In this document: positions 16,156 to 22,942 of the stretch, one piece after another
Layout: every line of letters starts with the position of its first letter
Position numbering within the stretch: the stretch's first letter is position 1
Assembly (NCBI GenBank): GCA_900475325.1
Contig: LS483371.1
Location: 310,001-374,000, forward strand
Reading direction: 5' to 3'
Length of the DNA: 64,000 nucleotides
Source of the DNA: Paucimonas lemoignei
GTDB taxonomy: Bacteria > Pseudomonadota > Gammaproteobacteria > Pseudomonadales > Pseudomonadaceae
Made by a program: the position numbers and the translations under genes
Notes under the pieces: generated by a model
The model's database searches: none
What the model was told of the DNA's origin: nothing
What the model saw: only the letters and a program-made list of their open reading frames with translations

Positions 16156-16257
16156 ATGAAAGCTATCGTTGCGCGTTACCTACCTGAGGAAGTGATCAGA
16201 GCGTTGCAAGCAGTTTACTGGACTGTTCGCCTTTACTGCTTGGTTCACGAATTGTAA
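16156..16257 (+). CDS. Small ORF (33 aa) directly before a terminator
   Basis: ATG 16156 to TAA 16255-16257 encodes a 33-aa peptide beginning MKAIVARYLPEEVIRALQ, followed by a hydrophobic, aromatic stretch (AVYWTVRLYCLVHEL). A GGAA lies about 10 nt upstream of the start. A strong rho-independent terminator follows 9 nt after the stop, which is unusual for a random ORF and suggests a real short transcript. The C-terminal half could be an amphipathic or membrane-associating helix. I do not recognise a family; a small regulatory RNA ending at the same terminator is the alternative reading. Confidence 0.4.
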   Translation: MKAIVARYLPEEVIRALQAVYWTVRLYCLVHEL

Positions 16258-16265
16258 GCAGAGTT

Positions 16266-16293
16266 AAACCGGGGCTTCGGCTCCGGTTTTTTT
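16266..16293 (+). terminator. Rho-independent terminator
   Basis: The hairpin is formed by AACCGGGGC, a TTCG loop and GCTCCGGTT, with one G-T pair, followed by seven T residues on the + strand. It ends at the 3' end of the oppositely oriented gene at 16292. It would stop a + strand transcript from the 15.4-16.2 kb stretch. Confidence 0.85.
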
Positions 16294-16582
16294 ACGCCTG
16301 TTGAAAATCGGACTGCTCGCGGGGGATTCCCCATTCATCGCCAGTGTTGAACACAAGCACACCCCAATTCCTATATGTCACCGGCCCATACTCAACATGG
16401 CCGCTCGGCAGCGTCACCCTTACATCTGAACAGCTCACCCGTTCCGGGCGATCAGGGAACATCAGTTCAAATACTGCGGTGTGAGTCTGCTGAAACAGGA
16501 CCGTTAACCTCGGCAAATCGACCTCAACACCATCAATGGTAAGAACAACGTCCGCTGGACCTCTATAGGTCAGGTAGGCCAC
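16292..16582 (-). CDS. Hypothetical protein, second gene of a LexA-box operon
   Basis: 96 aa with a GTG start (reverse complement of 16580-16582). No family is recognised. The protein is soluble and strand-rich (VVLTIDGVEVDLPRLTVLFQQTHTAVFELMFPDRPERVSCSDVRVTLPSGHVEYGPVTYRNWGVL), with no signal peptide or membrane segment. Its start shares one base with the TAG of the upstream 81-aa gene, so the two are translationally coupled and share the LexA-type promoter site at 16848-16863. Location at the accessory end of the prophage suggests a phage moron rather than a core gene. Confidence 0.72.
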   Translation of the reverse strand: MAYLTYRGPADVVLTIDGVEVDLPRLTVLFQQTHTAVFELMFPDRPERVSCSDVRVTLPSGHVEYGPVTYRNWGVLVFNTGDEWGIPREQSDFQQA

Positions 16583-16827
16583 TACAAATCCCCCTGAGCT
16601 GGCTGATCGAGCTGAGCCTCAACGGCATATTCCAATGCCCCGTCGGCCAGCTCCAACATATCGCTGAGGTCGTCACGATCGATCACCTGGGACCGATGCA
16701 GCGAATAGGCAGTCCTGAGCAGTGCTTTATGTTGAGCACCGGGGTTTTCGAGTAGGGCGATGCTGTCATTCAGCAAAACCTTCCAGGTGGCGATCGCCGC
16801 TGTCCTCTCAATTGTGTGCATATCCAT
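16582..16827 (-). CDS. Hypothetical protein, first gene of a LexA-box operon
   Basis: 81 aa from ATG at 16827 (codon 16825-16827); a second ATG at 16821 and GTGs upstream at 16830 and 16833 are alternative starts. The protein is almost wholly alpha-helical (TIERTAAIATWKVLLNDSIALLENPGAQHKALLRTAYSLHRS...DDLSDMLELADGALEYAVEAQL), a compact helical bundle with no membrane segment. I do not recognise a domain. The LexA-like box lies about 20 nt upstream of the start, which predicts induction by DNA damage together with the downstream gene. Confidence 0.75.
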   Translation of the reverse strand: MDMHTIERTAAIATWKVLLNDSIALLENPGAQHKALLRTAYSLHRSQVIDRDDLSDMLELADGALEYAVEAQLDQPAQGDL

Positions 16828-16847
16828 CACCACGCGCTCTGAAATAA

Positions 16848-16863
16848 CTGTATGTATAAACAG
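16848..16863 (-). promoter_or_regulatory. LexA (SOS) box
   Basis: The 16 bp read CTGTATGTATAAACAG on the + strand (CTGTTTATACATACAG on the - strand), the CTG-N10-CAG pattern with an AT-rich centre and flanking TA, close to the consensus TACTGTATATATATACAGTA. On the - strand it covers a possible -10 (TATACA) and lies about 20 nt before the first gene of the operon, an ideal place for repression. Confidence 0.8.
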
Positions 16864-17932
16864 TACTTCATTCTGTTGTCGTGTTGCCAGCTATCCGGAC
16901 GAAATGCACTCCCTCGAAAAATGACCACTGAAAGAAAAAGACCTTTGAAAAAGCACTTATCCCCCTCCCGCCGACGGGCTTTGCGTGATTTTTTTGTGCA
17001 ATACGCGGGGTAGTGCAAACAAGGCTGCAGCCCGCGCCGCCCTTGGGTCTCTACAGGGGAACGGCATTTTCATTTTGTGAAAGGTTTTGCAAAGGAATGC
17101 AGCGCGGTTGCATAGCGGTGTGCCTACCACGGTGAAAGCGGCCAGGAGCTGGCACCCCGAATTCATTGGGCTAAAAACTGGAAAATGAGGATTTCGGTGC
17201 ATTTTCAAAATCGGGATTGATCAGAAAGTGCGGGTGGAGTGCGATCAAACCGGGCGGGACGTTATGCGGTGTGCGTCAGTCGGGCCGTGGCCTGCAGCGG
17301 ATATCTCGGTTGCACTGAGTTTTCACGAGGCTGCACTTGCGCTGCTGCGTAGTGGCGTCATTTTCCAGTGCTTGAAAAACAGCTTTTTGATGAGAGTCGT
17401 TCTCAGAGCGAGGGGGGTAATTCTGAAAAGAGCGATATTGGCTATATGACCCGTCGAGCTACGGCGCAGGCCACGTTTTCTATGGCCTTCCGGTATTACA
17501 TGGCGAAGTAATATCAAGCGATATGAAATGTAATATTTTCCTCAGATCCCCGGATTCATTGGGTTTTAAAGAATGTAAATATAGCTATTTAGAAAGGTAA
17601 TAATATCGCCAATGTATCGCTTCGATATCGCCTTTTCAGAAATCCATGAAAGCCTTGTCCGGGAAGGGCTGTAGCGTTTTTCCAAAGGGATATTACAAAT
17701 ATTACTATTTTTTCGAGGCCTCTTAGATTTTAGCCTTGGGGCTCCCAAGTGGGATGAATGAGGCATGTGGCTCTCTGCAAAAAAATCGCTTGCGGGAGTC
17801 TGTACAGTCCAGCGCGGCAGGCATTTGGTGGGGGGCGTACGGAGGGCGAAGCCCAGGCATCCGGCTGGAGGCACTGGAGGCTATCGATGTGAACTGGAGA
17901 GTGTTTAAAGACGCATAGCGGCGAAATGGGGC
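16864..17932. other. About 1.07 kb without a supported gene
   Basis: The stretch lies between the LexA-controlled operon and the Panacea pair. ORFs of 60-120 codons occur in several frames, but none has a recognisable family, a good ribosome-binding site and consistent codon use. From 17430 to 17720 it is AT-rich, unlike neighbouring DNA. It may hold decayed phage genes, untranslated RNA or regulatory DNA. I see no repeat array, tRNA or transposase in it. Confidence 0.55.
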
Positions 17933-18304
17933 TTATTTTTTCGTGGCTGAGCCGAAGACAAAACCTAATGCTGATGTGGTGAGGCCGTACAGCCACTTCC
18001 GTGCTTCGTTGAGTTCTGCCGTTTGATCCAGAAAGAAGCTTCCGACCAACAGAATTACCGAAGCACCAATGACGAACCCGGCGATGTTGGTCGGTGCAGC
18101 GCTACTCGTCGCGCCCCAGAACTTACCGAGCCATCCAAGATTTTGCTGGTTGTGCTGCAGATGAAAATGCTCTTTCCCGTTGGCGAAAAAAGCATTTTCA
18201 TCGTTGCCGGAACCATTCGGCTGCGGTGATGCTGGCTCGGCGGACGGATCAATTACCAGTGACCCGATAGTTTTCGATCCGTCGTCACCGGCCCCCAGAC
18301 TCAA
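17933..18304 (-). CDS. Small membrane protein, putative toxin partner of the Panacea-domain protein
   Basis: 123 aa with a TTG start whose TTGA overlaps the stop of the DUF4065 gene, so translation is probably coupled. Residues about 1-60 are hydrophilic and Asn/Gly/Pro-rich (PSAEPASPQPNGSGNDENAFF). Residues about 70-93 (TNIAGFVIGASVILLVGSFFL) and 104-119 (WLYGLTTSALGFVFGS) are two membrane helices, with a short C-terminal TKK. No family is recognised. Partners of Panacea (DUF4065) antitoxins include small membrane proteins that depolarise the membrane, which this architecture fits. Toxicity is inferred from context only; superinfection exclusion is another possibility. Confidence 0.7.
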   Translation of the reverse strand: MSLGAGDDGSKTIGSLVIDPSAEPASPQPNGSGNDENAFFANGKEHFHLQHNQQNLGWLGKFWGATSSAAPTNIAGFVIGASVILLVGSFFLDQTAELNEARKWLYGLTTSALGFVFGSATKK

Positions 18305-18798
18305 GCTTGAGTCGCCGTTTTGGATTTTTCTACTGCTTCTTTAAAATAAGCAGCGATTGTCGGGAACGGGATGTCAACGCCTCGCATGCCTTTGCAGGCA
18401 TTCCAAGTGACATCCCAAGGCGTTCCAGTGGCGTGGGTCATCTCGGAAAGACGAATGCCTGAGTACTTACCGTAGCTATTGAACACGTTCTGAAGAAATG
18501 TCCTGATATTCGGATCGCCCGGCGTAGCAACCTCTCTAACTCCAAGCGCGTCATAGTCGAATGCCTTGCACTGGATGTCGCCAGAGCCAAAACGCTTGAA
18601 TTCATGATAAAGCGATGGAATCACAGGGCCGTACTGCCAAGCCTCAACGGGTTCGTTGATCAGGGGGCGATCTGTGTAGCCTGCGTGCCAGCCTTGCGCG
18701 TAATAGACCAGCTTCTGCAGTTTCATCGGAGTAATAGACTGGCCACTGGCAGCGGCCAGTTCTAGGAAGTAATTAGCTATCGATTTTGCGCTGAACAC
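18301..18798 (-). CDS. DUF4065 (Panacea/SocA-like) domain protein, putative antitoxin
   Basis: 165 aa from GTG 18798, chosen because GGAGG lies 8 nt upstream on the - strand and because the product then starts at the conserved FSAKSIANYFLELA. A longer reading to 18867 adds 23 residues with no family similarity. The core MKLQKLVYYAQGWHAGY...PLINEPVEAWQYGPVIPSLYHEFKRFG is the DUF4065/Panacea signature, and LSEMTHATGTPW is the conserved C-terminal motif. Panacea proteins (PanA, SocA, GepA) are antitoxins that neutralise very diverse toxins, or ClpXP adaptors. The downstream overlapping membrane gene completes an antitoxin-first pair. It lies at the accessory end of the prophage, next to tRNA-Thr. 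Confidence 0.85.
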   Translation of the reverse strand: MFSAKSIANYFLELAAASGQSITPMKLQKLVYYAQGWHAGYTDRPLINEPVEAWQYGPVIPSLYHEFKRFGSGDIQCKAFDYDALGVREVATPGDPNIRTFLQNVFNSYGKYSGIRLSEMTHATGTPWDVTWNACKGMRGVDIPFPTIAAYFKEAVEKSKTATQA

Positions 18799-18888
18799 GG
18801 GCTGATCCTCCAGGCGTACTGGGTGACAAAACAACGGGAGCGTTCCAGCTCCGGATCCTCTGGACATAACCCTGCGGAAGGGAGTATG

Positions 18889-18914
18889 GCACAGGGATTG
18901 TGCTTCCTATCATA
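18889..18914 (-). promoter_or_regulatory. Putative promoter and inverted-repeat operator of the Panacea pair
   Basis: On the - strand a TATGAT -10-like hexamer (18909-18914) is followed 5 nt later by a perfect inverted repeat GCACA-GGGAT-TGTGC (18889-18903). This places the palindrome at about the transcription start, as is common for autoregulated toxin-antitoxin operons. The -35 is poor (TTACTT, 16 nt upstream). About 90 nt of leader separates it from the GTG start. Confidence 0.45.
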
Positions 18915-19056
18915 AATCTATATGGGCGCAAAGTAACTAAAAAAACTGTGCATCCATACAGTGTTTTGTCGGATTCCAATCCAAGGCTTTGCTTTGCTCA
19001 GAATTCGAGATCGCCGATATCTGATCGCCTTGTTACGTGCGTTATTACGTCTCGCA

Positions 19057-19091
19057 CAAAAAACAAAGGCCTGCATCGCTGCAAGCCTTTG
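19057..19091 (-). terminator. Rho-independent terminator of tRNA-Thr
   Basis: On the - strand, just after the tRNA 3' end, the arms CAAAGGC and GCCTTTG enclose a shorter inner TGC/GCA stem. A TTTTTT run follows. It fits as the tRNA terminator, and if original it also shows the chromosomal side of the tRNA is intact to this point. Confidence 0.8.
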
Positions 19092-19098
19092 ATTTATA

Positions 19099-19174
<76 letters not shown>

Positions 19175-19336
19175 GTGATGGGCGCTGAGTATATAGATTT
19201 TTTTATGCCTGTAAACCTTAGCCCACTGATTTCCTTTAAAAATTTTCCGAATGGCTTTCGAGGCGATGTTCGGTGGATTTGGGCTGGGGATCGCGCTTGT
19301 ATCGGCGTGGGGGCGGGAAGCTGGAGGGCGGTGGTC

Positions 19337-19360
19337 GGGTGGGTTTGGGGTTTTGTGGGG
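19337..19360 (+). other. Potential G-quadruplex motif in a G-rich strand
   Basis: Four G-runs of 3, 3, 4 and 4 are separated by 1, 3 and 6 nt. This fits G3+N1-7 for a four-run quadruplex. The surrounding 19262-19430 is strongly G-skewed on the + strand, with further G-runs downstream. It lies about 90 nt before the start of the J-domain gene and could sit in its 5' leader. Confidence 0.5.
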
Positions 19361-19452
19361 TTTTGTGCGTTGGGCTTCAGGTTGGGGGTGTAGAGCGGTT
19401 TGTTGGGGGGAAAGGTTGGTAAGATGGCGCGTCGCCATGGATAGCAAGTTCA

Positions 19453-20427
19453 ATGCCCAGAACACGTACTTATTACGACTGCCTGAATGTCTCGCGGGAT
19501 GCTTCTGACGAAGAGATCAAGCGCGCCTTCAGGAAGCTCGCGCAGCAGTTGCATCCGGATCGTAACCACGCGGCGAATGCCTCGGATTTGATGGCGGTGG
19601 TCAACGCGGCGCATGACGTGTTGGCCAACCCGCAAAAGCGCGCCGAGTACGACGCGACGCTGATCCGTGAAGCTCAAATGGCTCGCCAGGCTGCAACGCA
19701 ACGTCGGCAGGCCGGGCCGCCGCGTGCTGCTCCTCAGCCGGGGCCGAAGGCGCAGGCTCGGCCTGCTGCAAAACCCCACACTAAGAAAGCTAAACCCTCC
19801 AGGCGCGGGAACCTCTGGCGTTGGGCCGCGGTGTTTATAGTGGCGTGTGGCGCGGGGGCCTGGATGGGTTACGACCGCGAAGCGGGCAAGGCTGCGAGTG
19901 TGCCGCCTGTGGTGCACCAGGCACCGATTGTTGCGCCGCCGCCGGTTGCGGTTGTTGCCGCGCCAGCGGAGTTGCCTACCAGCAGCCCGGTCAAAGTGGT
20001 CGAGCCGGGCGAGCCTGAATGCGTGCCGCCGCCACTGGATCCGCTGGGGGCGCCTTGGCCTGCTGCGGCGAGTTACATCGCGGGCATGCCGATGTTGCGC
20101 GATGGCGGTTGGTCGGAGATCACGGTGGATAACACCGCGGGCGACAAGCCGGTCTACGCCAAGGTCACCGACGCCAGTGGCAAGCGCGATTACCGTCACG
20201 CTTATATCCCGGCACGCGGGCGCTTCACGTTCGCGCGCATGGATGTGGGTTACTACCAGCTCAAGTACAAGATGCTCGACACCGGCTGTGCGTATGCGTC
20301 GAGTCGTATCCGGCTGGAGGAAACCCTGGTGGGCGATCGGATCAAGTCGAGTATGTACAAGCTGACGCTGCGTAAGCTGGCGAATCGCAATTCGCAGTTT
20401 TCCAATGTGCGCAGTGCGGAGTTTTGA
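19453..20427 (+). CDS. J-domain protein with one membrane segment
   Basis: 324 aa. Residues about 6-68 are a J domain (YYDCLNVSRDASDEEIKRAFRKLAQQLHPDRN...DVLANPQKRAEYD) with the HPD motif that stimulates DnaK ATPase. A basic, Ala/Pro/Gln-rich linker (about 70-118) leads to one membrane helix (WAAVFIVACGAGAWMGY, about 122-139). A Pro/Val/Ala-rich linker and a periplasmic C-terminal domain follow (about 195-324; GWSEITVDNTAGDKPVYAKVTDASGKRDYRHAYIPARGRFTFARMDVGYYQLKYKML). That J-in, domain-out topology suggests a DnaK co-chaperone coupled to an envelope function. The substrate is unknown. It is monocistronic. Confidence 0.82.
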   Translation: MPRTRTYYDCLNVSRDASDEEIKRAFRKLAQQLHPDRNHAANASDLMAVVNAAHDVLANPQKRAEYDATLIREAQMARQAATQRRQAGPPRAAPQPGPKAQARPAAKPHTKKAKPSRRGNLWRWAAVFIVACGAGAWMGYDREAGKAASVPPVVHQAPIVAPPPVAVVAAPAELPTSSPVKVVEPGEPECVPPPLDPLGAPWPAAASYIAGMPMLRDGGWSEITVDNTAGDKPVYAKVTDASGKRDYRHAYIPARGRFTFARMDVGYYQLKYKMLDTGCAYASSRIRLEETLVGDRIKSSMYKLTLRKLANRNSQFSNVRSAEF

Positions 20428-20474
20428 TCGGCAGCTCGGTACATTCCAGAGATAGGCTTGGGCAGTAGGTCAGC

Positions 20475-20560
20475 ATTCGCGAATGAATTCGCTCCCACAG
20501 GAATGTGGCCATCCAGGTACACCTAGTTATCGTTCTTCGCGAGCAAGCTCGGCTCCCACA
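20475..20560. repeat. Two REP hairpin half-units
   Basis: A copy of the attcgcgaatgaattcgctcccacag type (20475-20500) is followed by a cttcgcgagcaagctcggctcccaca type (20535-20560), in the same orientation. They lie in the gap between the convergent J-domain and yggT genes. Confidence 0.8.
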
Positions 20561-20663
20561 AGTAGCTGCGCGAAGGACCAGTCTCTTTCGGCGTTAAGTG
20601 TGTGGATATTGAGATGGTGGAGCGGCCGTTGGAGTGTGTTGAGGTGGTTTGAGGCTGCGCAAA

Positions 20664-20723
20664 CCTGTAGGAGCTGCCGAAGGCTGCGAATGCGGTTCGC
20701 AGCCTGCGGCAGCTCCTACAGGG
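20664..20723. repeat. REP/BIME pair, type CTGTAGGAGCTGCCG
   Basis: Inverted pair with arms based on CCTGTAGGAGCTGCCGAAGG and its complement, a short loop, and no gene inside. It sits just beyond the stop of yggT (the - strand gene ends at 20729) and could act as a 3' end stabiliser. Confidence 0.85.
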
Positions 20724-20728
20724 ATTGG

Positions 20729-21319
20729 TCAGATCAGCAGGCGCAGCACGTCCGGCATCATGCTCATGGCCGCGAGGTTGTTGATGACCAGCATGTCCAG
20801 CAGTTTGAGGATCATGAACGCCAGGATCGGCGAGATATCCAGGCCGCCCAGGTTAGGCAGGATTCTGCGCAGCGGGGCCAGCAGTGGCTCGGTGATCTGG
20901 TTGACCAGTTGCGCGCCAGGGTTGTGGCTGGCAGGCGCGACCCACGACAGGATCACGCTGACGATCAGGGCAAAGAAGAAGATCTTCAGGAACAGCGCCG
21001 TCACGCCGATGATTGCCCAGATCAGCAGATGCAGCGGGTCGCCCGTGGTGCCGTAGGCCAGCAGCAGCGTCAGCGCCATCAGAATCATTTGCACGATAAT
21101 CGCCAGCACCAGCGACGACATGTCCAGGCCAAACACGCTCGGGATGATCCGGCGCAGGGGCTTGAGCAGCGGCTGGGTGGCGCGCACGGCGAACTGGCTC
21201 AGCGGGTTGTAGAAGTCCGCGCGCACCAGTTGCAGCACGAAACGCAGCAGGATGATCAGCAGGTACAAGCTGCCAATGGTTTGCAGTATGTAGATTGCAG
21301 CGGTGTTCAGTCCGATCAT
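20729..21319 (-). CDS. yggT: YggT family integral membrane protein
   Basis: 196 aa with two tandem YGGT units (about 1-95 and 105-196). Each has a hydrophobic segment, a N-P-L-S/N-P-G motif (FYNPLSQFAVRATQPLLKPLRRIIP; NPGAQLVNQITEPLLAPLRRILP) and a following helix. Several membrane helices are visible. The family is linked to osmotic shock tolerance and, in other bacteria, division-site functions; the exact role is unknown. GAGGAG lies ahead of the ATG on the - strand. The gene follows proC by 42 nt and forms an operon with yggS-proC. Confidence 0.88.
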   Translation of the reverse strand: MIGLNTAAIYILQTIGSLYLLIILLRFVLQLVRADFYNPLSQFAVRATQPLLKPLRRIIPSVFGLDMSSLVLAIIVQMILMALTLLLAYGTTGDPLHLLIWAIIGVTALFLKIFFFALIVSVILSWVAPASHNPGAQLVNQITEPLLAPLRRILPNLGGLDISPILAFMILKLLDMLVINNLAAMSMMPDVLRLLI

Positions 21320-21345
21320 TCGGTCTGCTCCTCAAGTGGCTGGAA

Positions 21346-21373
21346 AATTACTTGCCCAAAATTACTTGCCCAA
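21346..21373. repeat. 14-bp tandem duplication spanning the proC stop
   Basis: The 14-mer AATTACTTGCCCAA occurs twice head to tail (21346-21359, 21360-21373). The duplication copies the last codons and stop of proC, so a second, unused stop lies just beyond. It is a small local duplication with no obvious effect on the protein. Confidence 0.85.
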
Positions 21374-22180
21374 TTGCTCGGCCATTTCAGCCGAGCGATG
21401 TGCGGCGGCGGTCAGCGCGGTTTCTACCAACGCTTCGAAGCCACCGGCCTGGAATGATTTGATGGCTGCTTCCGTGGTGCCCGCAGGCGATGTCACGCGG
21501 CGGCGCAGCTCGGCAGCATCCACATCGCTGCCAGTGGCCATCAGTGCGGCGCCCAGCGCGGTTTGTTGGGTCAGTTGTGCAGCCACCTCACGGGGCAGGC
21601 CGAGTTTCACGCCCGCAGCGGTCATGGCTTCGATCAGCAGAAAGAAATACGCAGGGCCGCTGCCGGACACCGCAGTGACGGCGTCCAGTTGCTGTTCTTC
21701 TTCCAGCCACAGCGCGATGCCGACAGCCGACAGCAGTTGTTCGGCCTGGGCGCGTTGCTCTTCGTTGACTTGCTCAGTGGCGTACAGGCCGCTGACACCC
21801 TGACGCAGCAGCGCCGGGGTATTGGGCATGCAGCGCACGATGGGTTGCTCGCCCAGCCAGTTTTTCATGCTGGCGCAGGTGATACCGGCGGCGATGGACA
21901 CCACCAGTTGGTTGGGCTTGAGGCTTGGGCGCAAGGCTTCGCACACGGCTTTCATGGCTTGCGGCTTGACCGCGATCAACACCACATCGGCGCCATCCAC
22001 GGCTTCGGCGTTGTCGGCAAACACGGTGATGCCATGCTCGGCGGCGATTTTGCCGCGTGTTTCAGCACCTGGATCGCTGGCGCGGATCGAGTCGGCTTCG
22101 ACGCCCTGGGCGCGCAGCCCTCCAATCAGGCTGGCAGCCATGTTGCCTGCGCCGATAAAGGCAATGCGGGTTGAGCTCAT
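21362..22180 (-). CDS. proC: Pyrroline-5-carboxylate reductase
   Basis: 272 aa, starting at ATG 22180 with AAGGAA upstream; an alternative start 8 codons earlier lacks this and is less likely. N-terminal Rossmann motif RIAFIGAGNMAASLIGG binds NADPH. VVSIAAGI and the C-terminal AVSGSGPAYFFLLIEAM...TSPAGTTEAAIKSFQAGGFE are ProC signatures. It catalyses the last step of proline synthesis (1-pyrroline-5-carboxylate to proline). It is co-transcribed downstream of yggS, with about 20 nt between. Confidence 0.96.
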   Translation of the reverse strand: MSSTRIAFIGAGNMAASLIGGLRAQGVEADSIRASDPGAETRGKIAAEHGITVFADNAEAVDGADVVLIAVKPQAMKAVCEALRPSLKPNQLVVSIAAGITCASMKNWLGEQPIVRCMPNTPALLRQGVSGLYATEQVNEEQRAQAEQLLSAVGIALWLEEEQQLDAVTAVSGSGPAYFFLLIEAMTAAGVKLGLPREVAAQLTQQTALGAALMATGSDVDAAELRRRVTSPAGTTEAAIKSFQAGGFEALVETALTAAAHRSAEMAEQLGK

Positions 22181-22200
22181 GTCGGGTTCCTTGTCAGAGG

Positions 22201-22887
22201 TCATGGCTGGCCGTAATCACGGGCGCCAAAAAGGGCAGTGCCGATACGCACCCAGGTCGCGCCTTGTGCGATCGCGGCTTCCAGGTCGTGGCTCATGCCC
22301 ATGGAAAGGGTATCCAGCGGCAGGTTCAGTTGCTGCTGCAGGCTTTGCACGGCAGCGAATGCAGCGTTTTGTTCGGCAGCATCGTCAGTAGGTTCCGGGA
22401 TCGCCATCAGGCCGCGCAGCTGTAAATTCGGCAGTTGGCTGATTGCGTCGGCCAGTGCAGGCAGGTCGGCGGGTGCACAGCCGGACTTGCTGGCTTCGCC
22501 GCTGACGTTGACCTGAATGCAGATATTGAGCGGCGGCAAACCTTCTGGACGTTGCTCGGACAGCCGTTGCGCGATTTTCAAGCGATCCACTGAATGCACC
22601 CAGGCGAAGTTCTCGGCGATGGCGCGAGTCTTGTTGGACTGAATGGGGCCGATGAAATGCCAACACAAGGGCAGGTCGGCCAATTCGGCCTGTTTGCCCA
22701 ATGCTTCCTGCAAATAGTTTTCGCCAAAATCGCGCAGGCCCGCCGCGTAAGCTTCACGCAGAGCCTGGGCAGGCTTGGTTTTGCTGACCGCCAGCAGGCC
22801 AATGGTGGCCGGATCACGCTGCGCCAGTTGGGCGGCGGCGTTAATTCGCTCGCTGAGCGTTGAAATGTTCGCTGCTATCGTGGACAT
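22201..22887 (-). CDS. yggS: PLP homeostasis protein (YggS/PLPBP)
   Basis: 228 aa. Type III fold TIM-barrel protein with VSKTKP (PLP lysine in the KTK context), FGENYLQEALGK, HFIGPIQSNK, QVNVSGEASKSGC and SMGMSHDLEAAIAQGATWVRIGTALFG. It binds pyridoxal 5'-phosphate without a known enzymatic activity and protects against PLP imbalance. It is the first gene of the yggS-proC-yggT operon. Its start is divergent to pilT, with about 55 nt shared as promoter region. Confidence 0.96.
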   Translation of the reverse strand: MSTIAANISTLSERINAAAQLAQRDPATIGLLAVSKTKPAQALREAYAAGLRDFGENYLQEALGKQAELADLPLCWHFIGPIQSNKTRAIAENFAWVHSVDRLKIAQRLSEQRPEGLPPLNICIQVNVSGEASKSGCAPADLPALADAISQLPNLQLRGLMAIPEPTDDAAEQNAAFAAVQSLQQQLNLPLDTLSMGMSHDLEAAIAQGATWVRIGTALFGARDYGQP

Positions 22888-22942
22888 TGATTTGCGCCAG
22901 CAGGGCTAAAGTCTGCGGCATTCTATGTGATTGAGGAGCTGT

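Noticed and set aside
16957..17208. 83-aa reverse ORF
   Set aside because: Cys/Ala/His-rich with no family, overlaps other short frames and lacks a start context.
17228..17449. 73-aa ORF in the gene-poor stretch
   Set aside because: No recognisable domain or ribosome-binding site, and composition typical of chance.
18799..18867. Longer start for the DUF4065 gene
   Set aside because: The 23 added residues have no family similarity, whereas GTG 18798 has GGAGG 8 nt upstream and gives the conserved N-terminus.
20483..21457. 324-aa ORF opposite yggT and proC
   Set aside because: Gln/His/Arg-rich shadow of two conserved genes and partly REP sequence.
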